64,000 nucleotides of DNA, taken from contig NZ_CP107995.1 of assembly GCF_036116635.1 (NCBI RefSeq), positions 4,650,001-4,714,000 on the forward strand, given 5' to 3'. This DNA comes from Amycolatopsis sp. NBC_00345 (GTDB lineage Bacteria > Actinomycetota > Actinomycetes > Mycobacteriales > Pseudonocardiaceae). The notes below the pieces were generated by a model. It had not been told where the DNA came from and did no database searches. It saw nothing but the letters and a program-made list of their open reading frames with translations. The stretch's first letter is position 1; each line of letters begins with the position of its first letter. A program made the position numbers and the translations under genes. Below, piece after piece: positions 42,289-51,046 of this stretch.

Positions 42289-44873
42289 CCACCACCGCAC
42301 CCTCCGCGCCGCCCCGGCCGCCGATTCCGCACACGCCCACGCCGCAGCCCCCGGCACCGGCGCCGGCGTGGTCGAGCAGCGTGCTGCCGCCCGCGGCGGC
42401 CGGCGGCGCGACGCTCTGCGCGGCGACCTCCCTGACCGGCGTCGTGAACGGCTGGGCCTGGTTCGGGTACATCCTGGTCGCCGTCATCCTGGTCGCCTCG
42501 ACCGGACTGGCGCTGCGCTCGCTGCGGGCGCCGACCATCGCCGTCGGGTTCGGGCAGCTGCTGGTGCTGCTGTTCCTGATCACCGGCGCGTTCACCACAC
42601 AGGGTTTCCTGAAGATCTTCCCCGGCCCGACGGCGTTCGGGGAGCTGCAGGCGACGCTCGCGGCGTCCGCGGAGCAGATCCGCTCCGGGCTGCCGCCGGT
42701 CGACGGCACGCAGCCGATCCTGTGCCTGGTGACGATCGCGATCGGCCTGGTCGCGGTGCTCGTCGACACACTCGCGGTGGCCGCGGCGGCACCGGCCGCC
42801 ACCGGGCTGGTGCTGCTGTGCGTCTACGCGGTGCCCGCGGCGCTGTCCGACAGCCTGCTGCCGTGGTGGACGTTCCTGCTCGGCGCGGCCGCGTTCCCCT
42901 GCCTGCTGGCCATCGACGGCAGCCACCGGCACCGGCGCTGGCGCAACCGTGACGCCCCGGGCTCCGGCGGCCCCGCCCGCGCGCTGCAGGCCCCCGTGGC
43001 CGTGGTCGGCGCCGCGATCGTGCTCGGCCTGCTCGGCGGCGGGATCACCGTGGTCGGCACGGTCGGCAAGATCCCGTTCGGCGCCAGTGGCGGACCGGGC
43101 GGAGACGGCGCGGGCGGCTTCGGCGTCGCCCCGTTCACGCAGCTGCGCGGTCTGCTCGACCAGGGCGCGAACACCGAGCTGTTCCAGGTCCGCGGCCTCG
43201 GCTCGGACCGGCGGCTGATGCGCGCGTTCACGCTCGACACCTACACCCCGAACAAGGGCTGGGGCCTGCGCGGCGGCGGCCAGGCCCAGACCGGCGTGCT
43301 CGCCGGGGCCACCCTGCCCGCCGCGCCCGGCGACGACGGCAGCGGCGTCTCCCGTCAGATCCAGATCGAGCCCACCCGCTGGGTCGACAACTGGCTGCCC
43401 GTCTACGGCGCCCCGCGCGCGCTGCGCGGTGTCTCGCCGCAGTGGTTGTACGACCGGGTCAGCGGCTCCGTCTTCACCACGAAGAGCGAGCCGGCGCCGC
43501 CGTACGTCGAGACCGCTTCGCTGAAGGAGCCGACCGCCGCCGAGCTGCGCGTCACCGACCCGAAGTCCGACGAGGTGCCGGCGGCGTACACGACCATCGA
43601 CCGCGTCGACCCGCGAGTGGTCGCGAAGACCGACCAGCTCGTGGCGGGCCAGACCAACAACTTCGACAAGGCGAACGCGCTGTGGCAGTTCTTCAGCGCG
43701 CAGAACGGTTTCGTCTACGACACGAAGACCGCCGACGCCACCGACGCCGACGCGCTCGCCGACTTCATCCTCAACGGCAAGCGGGGCTACTGCGAGCAGT
43801 ACGCGTCCGCGATGGCCGTGATGCTGCGCGTGGCGCACATCCCCGCGCGCGTCGCGATCGGCTTCACCCCGGGCGTGCAGAAGGGCGACTATCAGTCGAT
43901 CAGCTCGCAGGACGCGCACGCGTGGGTCGAGGCGTACTTCGGCGACAAGGGCTGGGTCAGCTTCGACCCGACGCCGCTCGCCGACGGCCGCGGCATCGTC
44001 CCGCCGTACCTGCAGCAGAACGATTCCAGCTCGCAGCAGCCGAACGCCACCAACGACGTGCCGACCGCGCCGCGGTCCAGCGCGCCGACCGCGAACAACC
44101 CGCTGGACAAGGGCCAGAACCAGGCCACGCCCGGGCCGGCGCCGGACCAGGGGTCGAGCAGTGGCTGGCTGATCGCGCTCGCCGCGGTGCTGGCGGTGCT
44201 CGGCGGCCTGGCGGTGCTGATGGCGTACCTGCTGCGCTCCTCGCGCCGGCCGAACGGCCCCGGTGGCCGCTCGCCCGCGCCCGGCTCCGGCGTTCCCCCG
44301 CCGGACGCGACGCCGGACGGCAGCCTGCTGGTCCGCACTCCCGCCGCGGCCCCGGCCGACGACCCCGTCCACCTGGCCGTGCTGTGGCTGCCACTGGCCG
44401 CGGGCGTGCTGTTCGTGGCGGCGGCCGGCTTCCTGGCCGCGCTGGTGGCGTGGTGGTTCGCGCTGATCGTGGTGGTGCTGCTCGCGGGCATCGGCGGTCC
44501 GGCCGCCGTGCGCGACTTCTTCCGCCGCCGCCGTCTCCAGGCCATCGCGGCCCACGCCCCCGGCGCGGCGGACGCGGCGTGGCGGGAGCTCAAGGCCGAG
44601 TGCGCCGACCGCGGTGTGCCGATCCCGGACAGTGAGACCGTCCGCGTGACCGGCCAGAAGATCGCCGCGACCCACCACCTGGACGACCCCGGCCGCGAGA
44701 GCCTGCGCACGGTGATCAGCGCCGTCGAGAAGACCTGGTACAGCGGCGTGACCACACCGGACCCACAGCTGGGCCCCGCCTTCGACGAACTGCGCCGCGG
44801 CCTGGGGCGCACCGCCCCGCTGCCTTGGCGCGGACGGCTGTTCCCGAAGTCGGTGCTGCGCCGCCGTTCCTGA
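42285..44873 (+). CDS. TgpA-type membrane transglutaminase-like protein
   Basis: An 862-residue membrane protein with an N-terminal block of about six helices (residues 30-260), a large extracellular part and a further helix near 630-650. The papain-like transglutaminase core is intact: cysteine in RGYCEQYASAMAVMLR (about residue 504), histidine in SQDAHAWVEAYF and aspartate in SFDPTP. C-terminal helices near 690-740 and a DUF4129-like tail follow. Proteins of this kind form an operon with MoxR and DUF58. Activity may be proteolytic or transamidating on envelope proteins; the substrate is unknown. Confidence 0.9.
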   Translation: MTTTAPSAPPRPPIPHTPTPQPPAPAPAWSSSVLPPAAAGGATLCAATSLTGVVNGWAWFGYILVAVILVASTGLALRSLRAPTIAVGFGQLLVLLFLITGAFTTQGFLKIFPGPTAFGELQATLAASAEQIRSGLPPVDGTQPILCLVTIAIGLVAVLVDTLAVAAAAPAATGLVLLCVYAVPAALSDSLLPWWTFLLGAAAFPCLLAIDGSHRHRRWRNRDAPGSGGPARALQAPVAVVGAAIVLGLLGGGITVVGTVGKIPFGASGGPGGDGAGGFGVAPFTQLRGLLDQGANTELFQVRGLGSDRRLMRAFTLDTYTPNKGWGLRGGGQAQTGVLAGATLPAAPGDDGSGVSRQIQIEPTRWVDNWLPVYGAPRALRGVSPQWLYDRVSGSVFTTKSEPAPPYVETASLKEPTAAELRVTDPKSDEVPAAYTTIDRVDPRVVAKTDQLVAGQTNNFDKANALWQFFSAQNGFVYDTKTADATDADALADFILNGKRGYCEQYASAMAVMLRVAHIPARVAIGFTPGVQKGDYQSISSQDAHAWVEAYFGDKGWVSFDPTPLADGRGIVPPYLQQNDSSSQQPNATNDVPTAPRSSAPTANNPLDKGQNQATPGPAPDQGSSSGWLIALAAVLAVLGGLAVLMAYLLRSSRRPNGPGGRSPAPGSGVPPPDATPDGSLLVRTPAAAPADDPVHLAVLWLPLAAGVLFVAAAGFLAALVAWWFALIVVVLLAGIGGPAAVRDFFRRRRLQAIAAHAPGAADAAWRELKAECADRGVPIPDSETVRVTGQKIAATHHLDDPGRESLRTVISAVEKTWYSGVTTPDPQLGPAFDELRRGLGRTAPLPWRGRLFPKSVLRRRS

Positions 44874-45120
44874 GGCTGGGCCGGCGCCGCTGGTGCCGAG
44901 GGGTGGCTTCGGTCTGGCTGCTCCCCGACGGGCGGGCCGCGCCCCTCAGCCTGACGGCGGCGGCCCCGGCCTGTCGTTCCCGCGGGGTGGCGGCCCCGGT
45001 CCACGGTGATCACCAGGCGGCGGGCGAGGCCGATTGTTCGCGTCCTGTGGTCAGCTCTGCCGACGTCCGCCGAAGGGTCGTGCTGCCCTGAATCACCCGA
45101 GGGCAGCCTTCCGCGCACAT

Positions 45121-45164
45121 GAGAAATCCGCGCACCGCCCCGGGGAGGGCGACGCGCGGATCTC
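45121..45164. terminator. Bidirectional hairpin between the transglutaminase and DUF3040 genes
   Basis: An imperfect inverted repeat with core arms ATCCGCGC and GCGCGGAT, extended on both sides, lies between two convergent genes. The rest of the 306-bp gap (44874-45179) shows nothing recognisable. Confidence 0.55.
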
Positions 45165-45179
45165 GAAGGTGGCGGCGCG

Positions 45180-45587
45180 CTATTGCTCTTCGAAGCGCTG
45201 GCGGAAGCGTTCCTCCATGCGCTGGGTGAAGGAGCTGCGACGGCTCGACTGCTTGCCGCCGCCTCCCCCACTGCCGTGGGGGCCGCTGTCCTTGCCGCTG
45301 TCGCCCTGGCGTATGGACGTCACGGCCATCATCACCCCGAAGAACATCACGAGGAACCCCAGCACGCTGATCAACGGGATGTCGGCGACCCGCAGCACGG
45401 GCACCACCACCCCCAGCACCAGCAGCGCGACGCCCACCACGAACAGGGCGATCCCCTGGATGCGCCGTCGACGAGCGGGGCGACGCATCCGGGTGCCACG
45501 CACCGTCGATGCGAACTTGGGGTCCTCGGCATAGAGCTCGCGCTCGATCTGATCGAGCAGCCGCTGCTCATGCTCGGAGAGTGGCAT
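45180..45587 (-). CDS. DUF3040 membrane protein
   Basis: A 135-residue protein with the DUF3040 N-terminal signature MPLSEHEQRLLDQIERELYAEDPKFA. Two membrane helices follow (about 43-62 and 70-90), then a Gly/Ser-rich linker and a charged C-terminal helix. DUF3040 genes stand close to mraZ in many actinobacteria (Rv2169c in M. tuberculosis). Function is unknown. ATG at 45587 follows GGAGGAGGAAAG. A -10-like TATCCT is at the complement of 45676-45681. Confidence 0.88.
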   Translation of the reverse strand: MPLSEHEQRLLDQIERELYAEDPKFASTVRGTRMRRPARRRRIQGIALFVVGVALLVLGVVVPVLRVADIPLISVLGFLVMFFGVMMAVTSIRQGDSGKDSGPHGSGGGGGKQSSRRSSFTQRMEERFRQRFEEQ

Positions 45588-45960
45588 CTTTCCTCCTCCG
45601 GCACAGCTGTCGCGGGCGCCGGGCCGCGCAACGTCCTGGACCCAACAGCCAACCCCAGGCGGGGTGGCACTGTCCAGGATACGAGCCCCGCGCGCGTCCG
45701 ACTACCCGATCCCGTATCCAGAAGGGATCGAATTGGGGGAAATCTCGGCTGACGTGGGTTGACAGACGGTCACCGCGACCGAACTCACGCCCTTCAGCAG
45801 GTCGAGAACACCCCGAACACCCTGCACTGACCTCCGCCGCGCACCCCTCCCGGCGCCGGCGACCACTCCCAGCGATCGGGGGACGGCCCCGGCCGCCGCG
45901 GCCCCGGCCCATCACCCGCACGGGGCGGCCGGCCACCCTGCCGGAGCCCTCGCGGGATCC

Positions 45961-46074
45961 GCTCGGCGGCTCGGCGGCTCGGCGGCTCGGCGGCTCGGCG
46001 GCTCGGCGGTCGGCGGCTCGGCGGTCGGCGGTCGGCGGCTCGGCGGTCGGTGGGTCGGCGGTCGGCGGGTCGTG
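45961..46074. repeat. Octamer/heptamer tandem repeat
   Basis: About 114 bp built from GCTCGGCG (8 bp, repeated in tandem at the left end) mixed with the 7-bp form GGTCGGC toward the right. The change of unit length rules out a translated repeat. Such tracts are prone to slippage, so copy number may vary between strains. Confidence 0.85.
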
Positions 46075-46129
46075 CCGGACGCCGGACCGCTCGGACGCTG
46101 CGGACCGGACCACTGGCCGACCGGCTAGG

Positions 46130-46204
46130 CAGTACCCGGCCGCGCAGTACCCGGCCAGCCAGGGCCCGGCCAGGCAGTGCCCGGCTAGGCAGCGTGCAAC
46201 CGGC
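46130..46204. repeat. Five tandem 15-bp repeats
   Basis: Units begin at 46130, 46145, 46160, 46175 and 46190 and follow the pattern CAG-T-R-CCCGGCC with variable ends. The last unit is degenerate. Because 15 bp is a multiple of three, all frames show apparent pentapeptide repeats, which should not be taken as coding evidence. Confidence 0.8.
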
Positions 46205-46759
46205 AGGCAGGCAGTGCGCGCCGGTCAGTGCGCGACCGACCGAGGTGCGATCGGCCAGTGTGCGGCCGGCCGAGGTGCGGGATTGGCTGGCGTGCGGGAT
46301 TGGCCAGTGTGCTCTCAGCCTGGAGCCAAGCGCGGCTGATTGGGCCGGTGGGCAGGCCTGATCGGCGCACCCGCAACCTGACCGCGCGCAGCTGACCGCG
46401 ATGCACGGCCTGCCCGCTGCACCCACGACCTGGCCCGCGCAGGCCGGCCGCTGCGCCCATGACCTGAGCCGTGCGCAGGCTGACCGCTCACCATGGTCTG
46501 ACCGCGGCACCCAACGACCTAGCGCACGCAGACTGGCCACCCACCACGGGCCCGGCCGCGGCACCCACGACCTGGCCGAGGCGCCCCATGACCTGGCCCG
46601 GGCAGACTGACCACCCTCCACGGGCCTGGCGCGGCACCCATGACCTGCGACCGCGCGCGGTCGGCTGGCTGATGCGCGGCTGACCGGTATCCCTGCCGGT
46701 GCCGTGCCGTGCCAGGCCAGGCCGAGGCCAGGCCAGGCCGAGGCGAGAGAACAGCGGCG

Positions 46760-48007
46760 TCACTCCTCCCGTGGCGACAGCAGTGACGCCGGGCGGACCG
46801 CGGCCGCGCCGAACTTGGAGCGGGCGATGTCCGCGGCGAGTTCCGCGTCGCGCCAGCGGGGTTCGGCTGTGGCGAACTGGAGTTGTTCGCCGTCTTCGCC
46901 GGTGTCGAGGCCTTCGACGCGGACGCCGATCAGGCGGACGGCGCCGGTCGGGGCGTGTTCGGCGAGCAGTTCGACGGCGGTGCGGTGGATGTCGCGGGCG
47001 ACGTCGGTGGCGGTGAACAGGGTGCGGGCGCGGGTGATCGTCCGGAAGTCCGCGAAGCGCACCTTGATCGAGACCGTCCGGCCGCGCAGGCCGCGGCCCC
47101 GCAGGGTGGCGCCGACCCGCTCGGCCAGCCGGAGCAGCTCCAGCCCCAGCTCGGCGCGGCTGTGCAGGTCGACCTCGAAGGTCCGCTCCGCGCCGATCGA
47201 CTTCTCCGCCGACTCCGGCACCACCGCGCGGTCGTCGTGCCCGTTGGCCAGCGCCCACAGGTGGTCGCCGACCGCCCGGCCCAGCGACCGCCGCAGCCGC
47301 GCCGGCGGGGCCGCCGCGACGTCCGCAATCGTGTGCAGCCCCTGCTGGCGCAGGTGCTCCTCGGTGCGCTGCCCGACCCCCCACAACGCCGACACGGGCA
47401 GCGGGTGCAGGAACGCGAGCGTCTCCGCCGCCGGCACCACCACCATCCCGTCCGGCTTCGCCATGCCCGAGGCGAGCTTGGCGACGTACTTGACCCTCGC
47501 GACGCCCACCGAGCAGGTGATCCCGTGCTCGGCCACCACCCGCTCACGGATCCGCGCGCCCAGCTGCGCCGGAGTGGCGCCCAGCCGCCGCAGCGCGCCG
47601 CCGACGTCCAGGAACGCCTCGTCCAGGCTCAGCGGCTCCACCAACGGCGTCAGGTCGCGGAAGATGTCCATCACGCCCCGCGAGACCTCGCCGTACAGCC
47701 CCGAGGTCGGCTGGATGCAGACCAGCTGCGGGCACAGCCGCTTCGCGGTGGAGAACGGCATCGCGGACCGCACGCCGAACTTGCGCGCCGGGTAGTTCGC
47801 CGCGGCCACCACCGACCGCGGGCCGCCGCCGGACACGACCACCGGCCGGTCCACCAGCTCGGGCCGCGTGCGCAGCTCACAGGCGACGAAGAACGCGTCC
47901 ATGTCGACGTGCAGGATCGCGCAGCCGGTGTCGTCCGGCAGCGCCGCGGCACCGGTGGTGACGCGGTAGCGGGCCATCCCGCTGGGCAGTTCGGTGTTTC
48001 TCCCCAC
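46760..48007 (-). CDS. dinB: DNA polymerase IV (Y family)
   Basis: A 415-residue error-prone translesion polymerase. The palm motifs are present: HVDMDAFFVACE near 33-44 and SLDEAFLDV near 125-133. The fingers, thumb (GVGQRTEEHLRQQGL) and little-finger domains are complete. No beta-clamp binding peptide is obvious at the C-terminus, which ends ASLLSPREE. The GTG at 48007 gives ten residues more than the ATG at 47977; the shorter form is possible. It lies beside a repeat-rich non-coding stretch and a methyltransferase gene, without an evident LexA box. Confidence 0.93.
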   Translation of the reverse strand: MGRNTELPSGMARYRVTTGAAALPDDTGCAILHVDMDAFFVACELRTRPELVDRPVVVSGGGPRSVVAAANYPARKFGVRSAMPFSTAKRLCPQLVCIQPTSGLYGEVSRGVMDIFRDLTPLVEPLSLDEAFLDVGGALRRLGATPAQLGARIRERVVAEHGITCSVGVARVKYVAKLASGMAKPDGMVVVPAAETLAFLHPLPVSALWGVGQRTEEHLRQQGLHTIADVAAAPPARLRRSLGRAVGDHLWALANGHDDRAVVPESAEKSIGAERTFEVDLHSRAELGLELLRLAERVGATLRGRGLRGRTVSIKVRFADFRTITRARTLFTATDVARDIHRTAVELLAEHAPTGAVRLIGVRVEGLDTGEDGEQLQFATAEPRWRDAELAADIARSKFGAAAVRPASLLSPREE

Positions 48008-48040
48008 GTCCGCGGACGCTACCCGGGGCCACCGACAGTT

Positions 48041-48772
48041 TCAGGCGCGCCGGGCCATCGCGTGCAGCCGGCCCGCGATGTCGCGCAGCGCGGGCACCGC
48101 CGCCGCGGCCAGCTCGAACTCCGCCAGCTCGTCCTCGCGCACCTCGCCGGCCACCACGTCGGAGATCACCCGGTCGCCCTGCAGCAGGGTCACCTCGAGC
48201 CCGGCGGCGACCAGCAGGTCCGTCAGCCCGGCGCTGTCGAACCGGCGCAGCACGGTGTCGCGCTCGCCCGGTACGACGCCGTCGGCGCCGTCGAGCAGCC
48301 GCTGGGCCTCGGCGATCCGGCCGGCCAGCGCGCGGTGCAGCACGGCCGCGTTGCGGTTGGCCACCAGCACCGACACGGCCCCGCCGGGCGCGACGGCGGC
48401 CGCGAGCGCGGCGAGCACCACGGCCGGGTCATCGACCACTTCGAGCAGGCCGTGGGCCAGCACCAGGTCGGCCGAGCCGGCCGGCACGTGGGCCGCGAGC
48501 GAGTCGGAGTCGTCCGCGATCACCGTGATCCGGTGCGAGACGCCTTCCTCCTCCGCCCGCCGGCGCAGCGTCGCCAGCGCGTTCGGGTTGGGCTCGACCA
48601 CCGTCACGAGGCAGCCGGCCGAGGCGAAGGGCACCGCCCAGCCGCCGCTGCCACCGCCGACGTCGACGACGGCCGGCTGCTCCACGCCCCGGGCGCGGGC
48701 CGCGCGCAGCTCCGCCTCGAGCGCCCGGCGAACGGCGCCGGAACCACGGGCCGCCACGGTGTCCGTCTTCAT
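48041..48772 (-). CDS. SAM-dependent methyltransferase
   Basis: A 243-residue class I methyltransferase. The SAM-binding segment VVDVGGGSGGWAVPFA lies near 39-54, with an acidic VVEPNPNAL after the second strand and the post-II motif LVLAHGLLEVVDDP. The fold resembles UbiE/SmtA-type enzymes acting on small molecules or tRNA, but the substrate is not clear. The ATG at 48772 is preferred to an upstream in-frame start. It is 33 bp upstream of dinB on the same strand. Confidence 0.85.
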   Translation of the reverse strand: MKTDTVAARGSGAVRRALEAELRAARARGVEQPAVVDVGGGSGGWAVPFASAGCLVTVVEPNPNALATLRRRAEEEGVSHRITVIADDSDSLAAHVPAGSADLVLAHGLLEVVDDPAVVLAALAAAVAPGGAVSVLVANRNAAVLHRALAGRIAEAQRLLDGADGVVPGERDTVLRRFDSAGLTDLLVAAGLEVTLLQGDRVISDVVAGEVREDELAEFELAAAAVPALRDIAGRLHAMARRA

Positions 48773-48875
48773 AGTCGGACAGGGTAGTGCCCGCCCGCCG
48801 GTCACTCGCCGTCACCCGTACCGCCCGGTAGCGGCGTTCGACACCTTCCTCGGGACCGATTCGCCGAACGGGCCG

Positions 48876-48881
48876 TAGGCT
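48876..48881 (+). promoter_or_regulatory. Probable -10 of a leaderless transcript (ParA-like gene)
   Basis: TAGGCT ends 7 nt before the GTG start codon, and no ribosome-binding site is present between them. This is the spacing seen for leaderless mRNAs in actinobacteria. Confidence 0.6.
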
Positions 48882-48888
48882 GTGCCGA

Positions 48889-49755
48889 GTGCACACGGTC
48901 GCCGTACTCAGCCTCAAGGGTGGCGTCGGCAAAACGACGGTCGCGCTCGGTATCGCGTCGGCCGCTCTGCGTAGGGGAACCCGGACGCTCGTCGCCGACC
49001 TCGACCCGCAGGGCAACGCCACCACCTCGCTCGACCCGCCCTACACCGACGCGACGCTCGCCGACGTCCTGGAGACCCCGGCCCGCGCCGTGCTGGAGCG
49101 CGCCATCGCCCCGAGCGTGTGGTCCGAGGAGGTCGACGTCCTGGTCGGCGCCGAGGAGCTGGAGCTGCTCAACGAGCCCGGCCCGGACGGCCGCCGGCTG
49201 GAGAACCTCTCCCGCGCGCTCGACGAGCTGCACCAGCGGCCGCTGCGCGAGGACCCGTACGAGCTGGTGATCATCGACTGCCCGCCGTCGCTGGGCCGGC
49301 TGACCAAGTCGGCGCTGGTCGCCGCCGACAGCGCGCTGATCGTCACCGAGCCCACGATGTACGCCGTGGCGGGCGCCCAGCGCGCGCTGGAGGCGATCGA
49401 GCGGATCCGCGAGGAGCACAACCCGGACCTGCGCCCCATCGGGGTGCTGGTGAACAAGCTGCGCGTGCGCTCGTACGAGCACCAGTTCCGGGTCGCGGAG
49501 CTGCGGGAGAACTTCGGCTCGCTGGTGATGCCCACGGCGATCCCGGACCGGCTGGCGGTGCAGCAGGCGCAGGGCGCGTGCAGCCCGATCCACGAGTGGC
49601 ACTCGCCCGGCGCGCAGGAGATCGCGCTGACGTTCAACATGGTGCTGGCCAAGATCCTGCGCTCCAGCCGCGCCGGGCGCCACCGCGTGCACGGCGACGA
49701 GGACTCGCCGGACGCCACGGACACGCCGGCGGAAGTCTCCGGCAACGCGGGCTGA
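48889..49755 (+). CDS. ParA/Soj-type ATPase
   Basis: A 288-residue deviant Walker ATPase. The P-loop is KGGVGKTT (10-17) with the signature lysine in the first position. Walker A' is ADLDPQGNATTSLD and Walker B VIIDCPPSLG. It resembles orphan ParA proteins such as mycobacterial Rv3213c that position cargo or link to division. No parB or parS-like cluster is adjacent, so chromosome partition is not implied. GTG at 48889 follows a -10 by 7 nt. The C-terminal 30 residues are acidic and probably disordered. Confidence 0.88.
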   Translation: MHTVAVLSLKGGVGKTTVALGIASAALRRGTRTLVADLDPQGNATTSLDPPYTDATLADVLETPARAVLERAIAPSVWSEEVDVLVGAEELELLNEPGPDGRRLENLSRALDELHQRPLREDPYELVIIDCPPSLGRLTKSALVAADSALIVTEPTMYAVAGAQRALEAIERIREEHNPDLRPIGVLVNKLRVRSYEHQFRVAELRENFGSLVMPTAIPDRLAVQQAQGACSPIHEWHSPGAQEIALTFNMVLAKILRSSRAGRHRVHGDEDSPDATDTPAEVSGNAG

Positions 49756-49758
49756 GCC

Positions 49759-50562
49759 GTGCCCGAGGGTGACACCGTCTTCCTCGCCGGGAAGCTGCTC
49801 GACAAGGCGCTGGCCGGGAAAACGCTGCTGCGCGGCGAGTTCCGTCATCCCGCACTGGCCACTGTGGACCTGTCCGGCCGTGACGTGCTCGGGGTCGGCA
49901 CCGTCGGCAAGCACCTGTTCACGCGCTTCTCGGGCGACCTGACCCTGCACAGCCACCTGCGCATGGACGGCAGCTGGGAGATCTACCGCGCCGGCGCGAA
50001 GTGGCGAACCCCGGCCCACCACGCACGGGTGGTGCTGGCGACCGCCGACGTACAGGCCATCGGTTTCCGCCTGCACGACCTGGAACTGGTGCCGTCCGCG
50101 GAAGCGCACGACCTCGTCGCCCACCTCGGCCCCGACCTTCTTGATCCACAGTGGACGGACGAGCACGCGGCGCGCGCCACCGCCGCGCTGGGCGCCGAGC
50201 CGGACCGCGAACTGGGCGAGGCCCTGCTGGACCAGCGGATCATGGCGGGCGTCGGAAACCTCTACAAGGTGGAGATCTGCTTCCTGCTCGGCGTCTCGCC
50301 ATGGACGCCGGTGTCCGAAGTGGACGCCGCGAAGGCCGTGGCGCTCGCCCGCAAACTGCTGCTCGCCAACGCCTGGCGGCACGAGCAGGTGACCACCGGC
50401 GACCTCGCCCGCGGCCGGCGCACCTGGGTGTACGAGCGGAGCCGCTCGGGCTGCTTCCGCTGCGGCGCGCGGGTGCGGGTGGCGGGCCAGGGTGACGGCG
50501 TCCGGCGGCGGCCGACCTGGTTCTGCCCCCGCTGCCAGCCCGGGCCGCATCCGGAGGACTGA
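49759..50562 (+). CDS. Fpg/Nei-family DNA glycosylase (Nei2-like)
   Basis: A 267-residue base-excision repair enzyme that removes oxidised bases and cleaves the strand. The N-terminal catalytic signature is MPEGDTV, with Pro2 as nucleophile and Glu3. The helix-two-turn-helix has LDQRIMAGVGNLYKVE. The C-terminal zinc finger carries two CxxC pairs (GCFRCG and WFCPRC). PEGDT points to the Nei branch rather than Fpg (PELPE). It follows the ParA-like gene after 3 bp, so they share a transcript. Confidence 0.93.
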   Translation: MPEGDTVFLAGKLLDKALAGKTLLRGEFRHPALATVDLSGRDVLGVGTVGKHLFTRFSGDLTLHSHLRMDGSWEIYRAGAKWRTPAHHARVVLATADVQAIGFRLHDLELVPSAEAHDLVAHLGPDLLDPQWTDEHAARATAALGAEPDRELGEALLDQRIMAGVGNLYKVEICFLLGVSPWTPVSEVDAAKAVALARKLLLANAWRHEQVTTGDLARGRRTWVYERSRSGCFRCGARVRVAGQGDGVRRRPTWFCPRCQPGPHPED

Positions 50563-50625
50563 GCCCCGCGCGTTCGCGGCCGGCGAACGCGGGCCCAACC
50601 CTCGAAGGCGATCGCGTAATTGATG

Positions 50626-50655
50626 TTGCCGCGCACCGAGGTTCGCGGTTAGCGT
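50626..50655 (+). promoter_or_regulatory. Promoter of the structured RNA candidate
   Basis: TTGCCG at 50626-50631 and TAGCGT at 50650-50655 are 18 bp apart. Transcription would start near 50662, shortly before a very strong AGGAGGTGG at about 50671. Confidence 0.6.
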
Positions 50656-50661
50656 GGTCTT

Positions 50662-50970
50662 ACACGAGAGAGGAGGTGGTCCTAAGTTGTATTCACACAG
50701 GACTCGTGAGGTGACTGTCCGCTAGCGGATAGCACGCGTAGGGACTTTGAGCAGCGATACAACACGAGCCACCTTCGGCTCATCGCCTGCTTCGCGTGTG
50801 TGCCTGATAGCGAATACCAGGCAGCCACCGGGCTCCCGGGGCTCTTGAGCACCGGTCCGGCTCGGGCTCGGACGTTTGACGGCGTCCGGGAGCCGTCCCG
50901 GGAGCACCCCTTAAACCACCTTGAACAATCCAGATCCTGCCGCCGGACCGTCGTCGACGACCGTCCGGCG
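50662..50970 (+). ncRNA. Structured RNA candidate of about 310 nt
   Basis: The 484-bp gap 50563-51046 has no standard gene but many paired segments. TGCCTG (50801-50806) pairs with CAGGCA (50818-50823). GCTCCCGGG (50832-50840) pairs with CCCGGGAGC (50897-50905), enclosing a further long stem near 50858-50895. An 8-bp hairpin with a palindromic loop (50941-50970) could end the RNA. A promoter stands in front and a 12-codon ORF with a strong ribosome-binding site lies near the 5' end. The family is unidentified; an Ms1-like or other actinobacterial regulatory RNA is possible but untested. Confidence 0.6.
50687..50725 (+). CDS. 12-codon small ORF in the structured RNA
   Basis: TTG start at 50687, stop TAG at 50723-50725; the predicted peptide is MYSHRTREVTVR. 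The ribosome-binding site AGGAGGTGG (50671-50679) is an extended match to the anti-Shine-Dalgarno and is correctly spaced, better than those of most genes here. The stop codon lies in a palindrome CCGCTAGCGG. It could be a regulatory leader peptide. Coding status is inferred from the ribosome-binding site alone. Confidence 0.4.
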   Translation: MYSHRTREVTVR

Positions 50971-51033
50971 CTCGGTTACCCGGCTTCGGCGATCGCTGTC
51001 GGCGAACTGATACACCGAACGGCCGAAAGTGGC

Positions 51034-51039
51034 TAGCCT
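51034..51039 (+). promoter_or_regulatory. Probable -10 of a leaderless transcript (GNAT gene)
   Basis: TAGCCT is followed by 7 nt and then the ATG at 51047. No ribosome-binding site fits between them. Confidence 0.6.
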
Positions 51040-51046
51040 GAACGGC

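Larger units (their letters stand above)
45588..46759. other. 1.2 kb repeat-rich non-coding stretch
   Basis: No supported gene lies here. The first 170 bp hold the DUF3040 promoter region. From 45961 the sequence turns into short tandem repeats, listed separately. From about 46205 to 46740 it has degenerate repeats of phrases such as GCACCCACGACCTGGCC at about 46418, 46452, 46507, 46560, 46580 and 46633. Several long open frames cross this part in different frames, but their composition simply follows the repeat, so none is called. Confidence 0.6.

Noticed and set aside
45961..46204. A CRISPR array, because of regularly spaced short repeats
   Set aside because: Units are directly tandem without unique spacers, and no cas genes are present.
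45794..46621. A 275-codon minus-strand frame and a 276-codon plus-strand frame over the repeat tract, with apparent pentapeptide repeats
   Set aside because: Both come from 15-bp and shorter DNA repeats that leave all frames open. No ribosome-binding site or conserved domain is visible, and the repeat unit changes to 7 and 8 bp.
48889..49755. A parAB partition locus or plasmid-type origin
   Set aside because: No parB, parS-like cluster, dnaA boxes or rep gene adjoin this ParA; an orphan ParA role is more likely.
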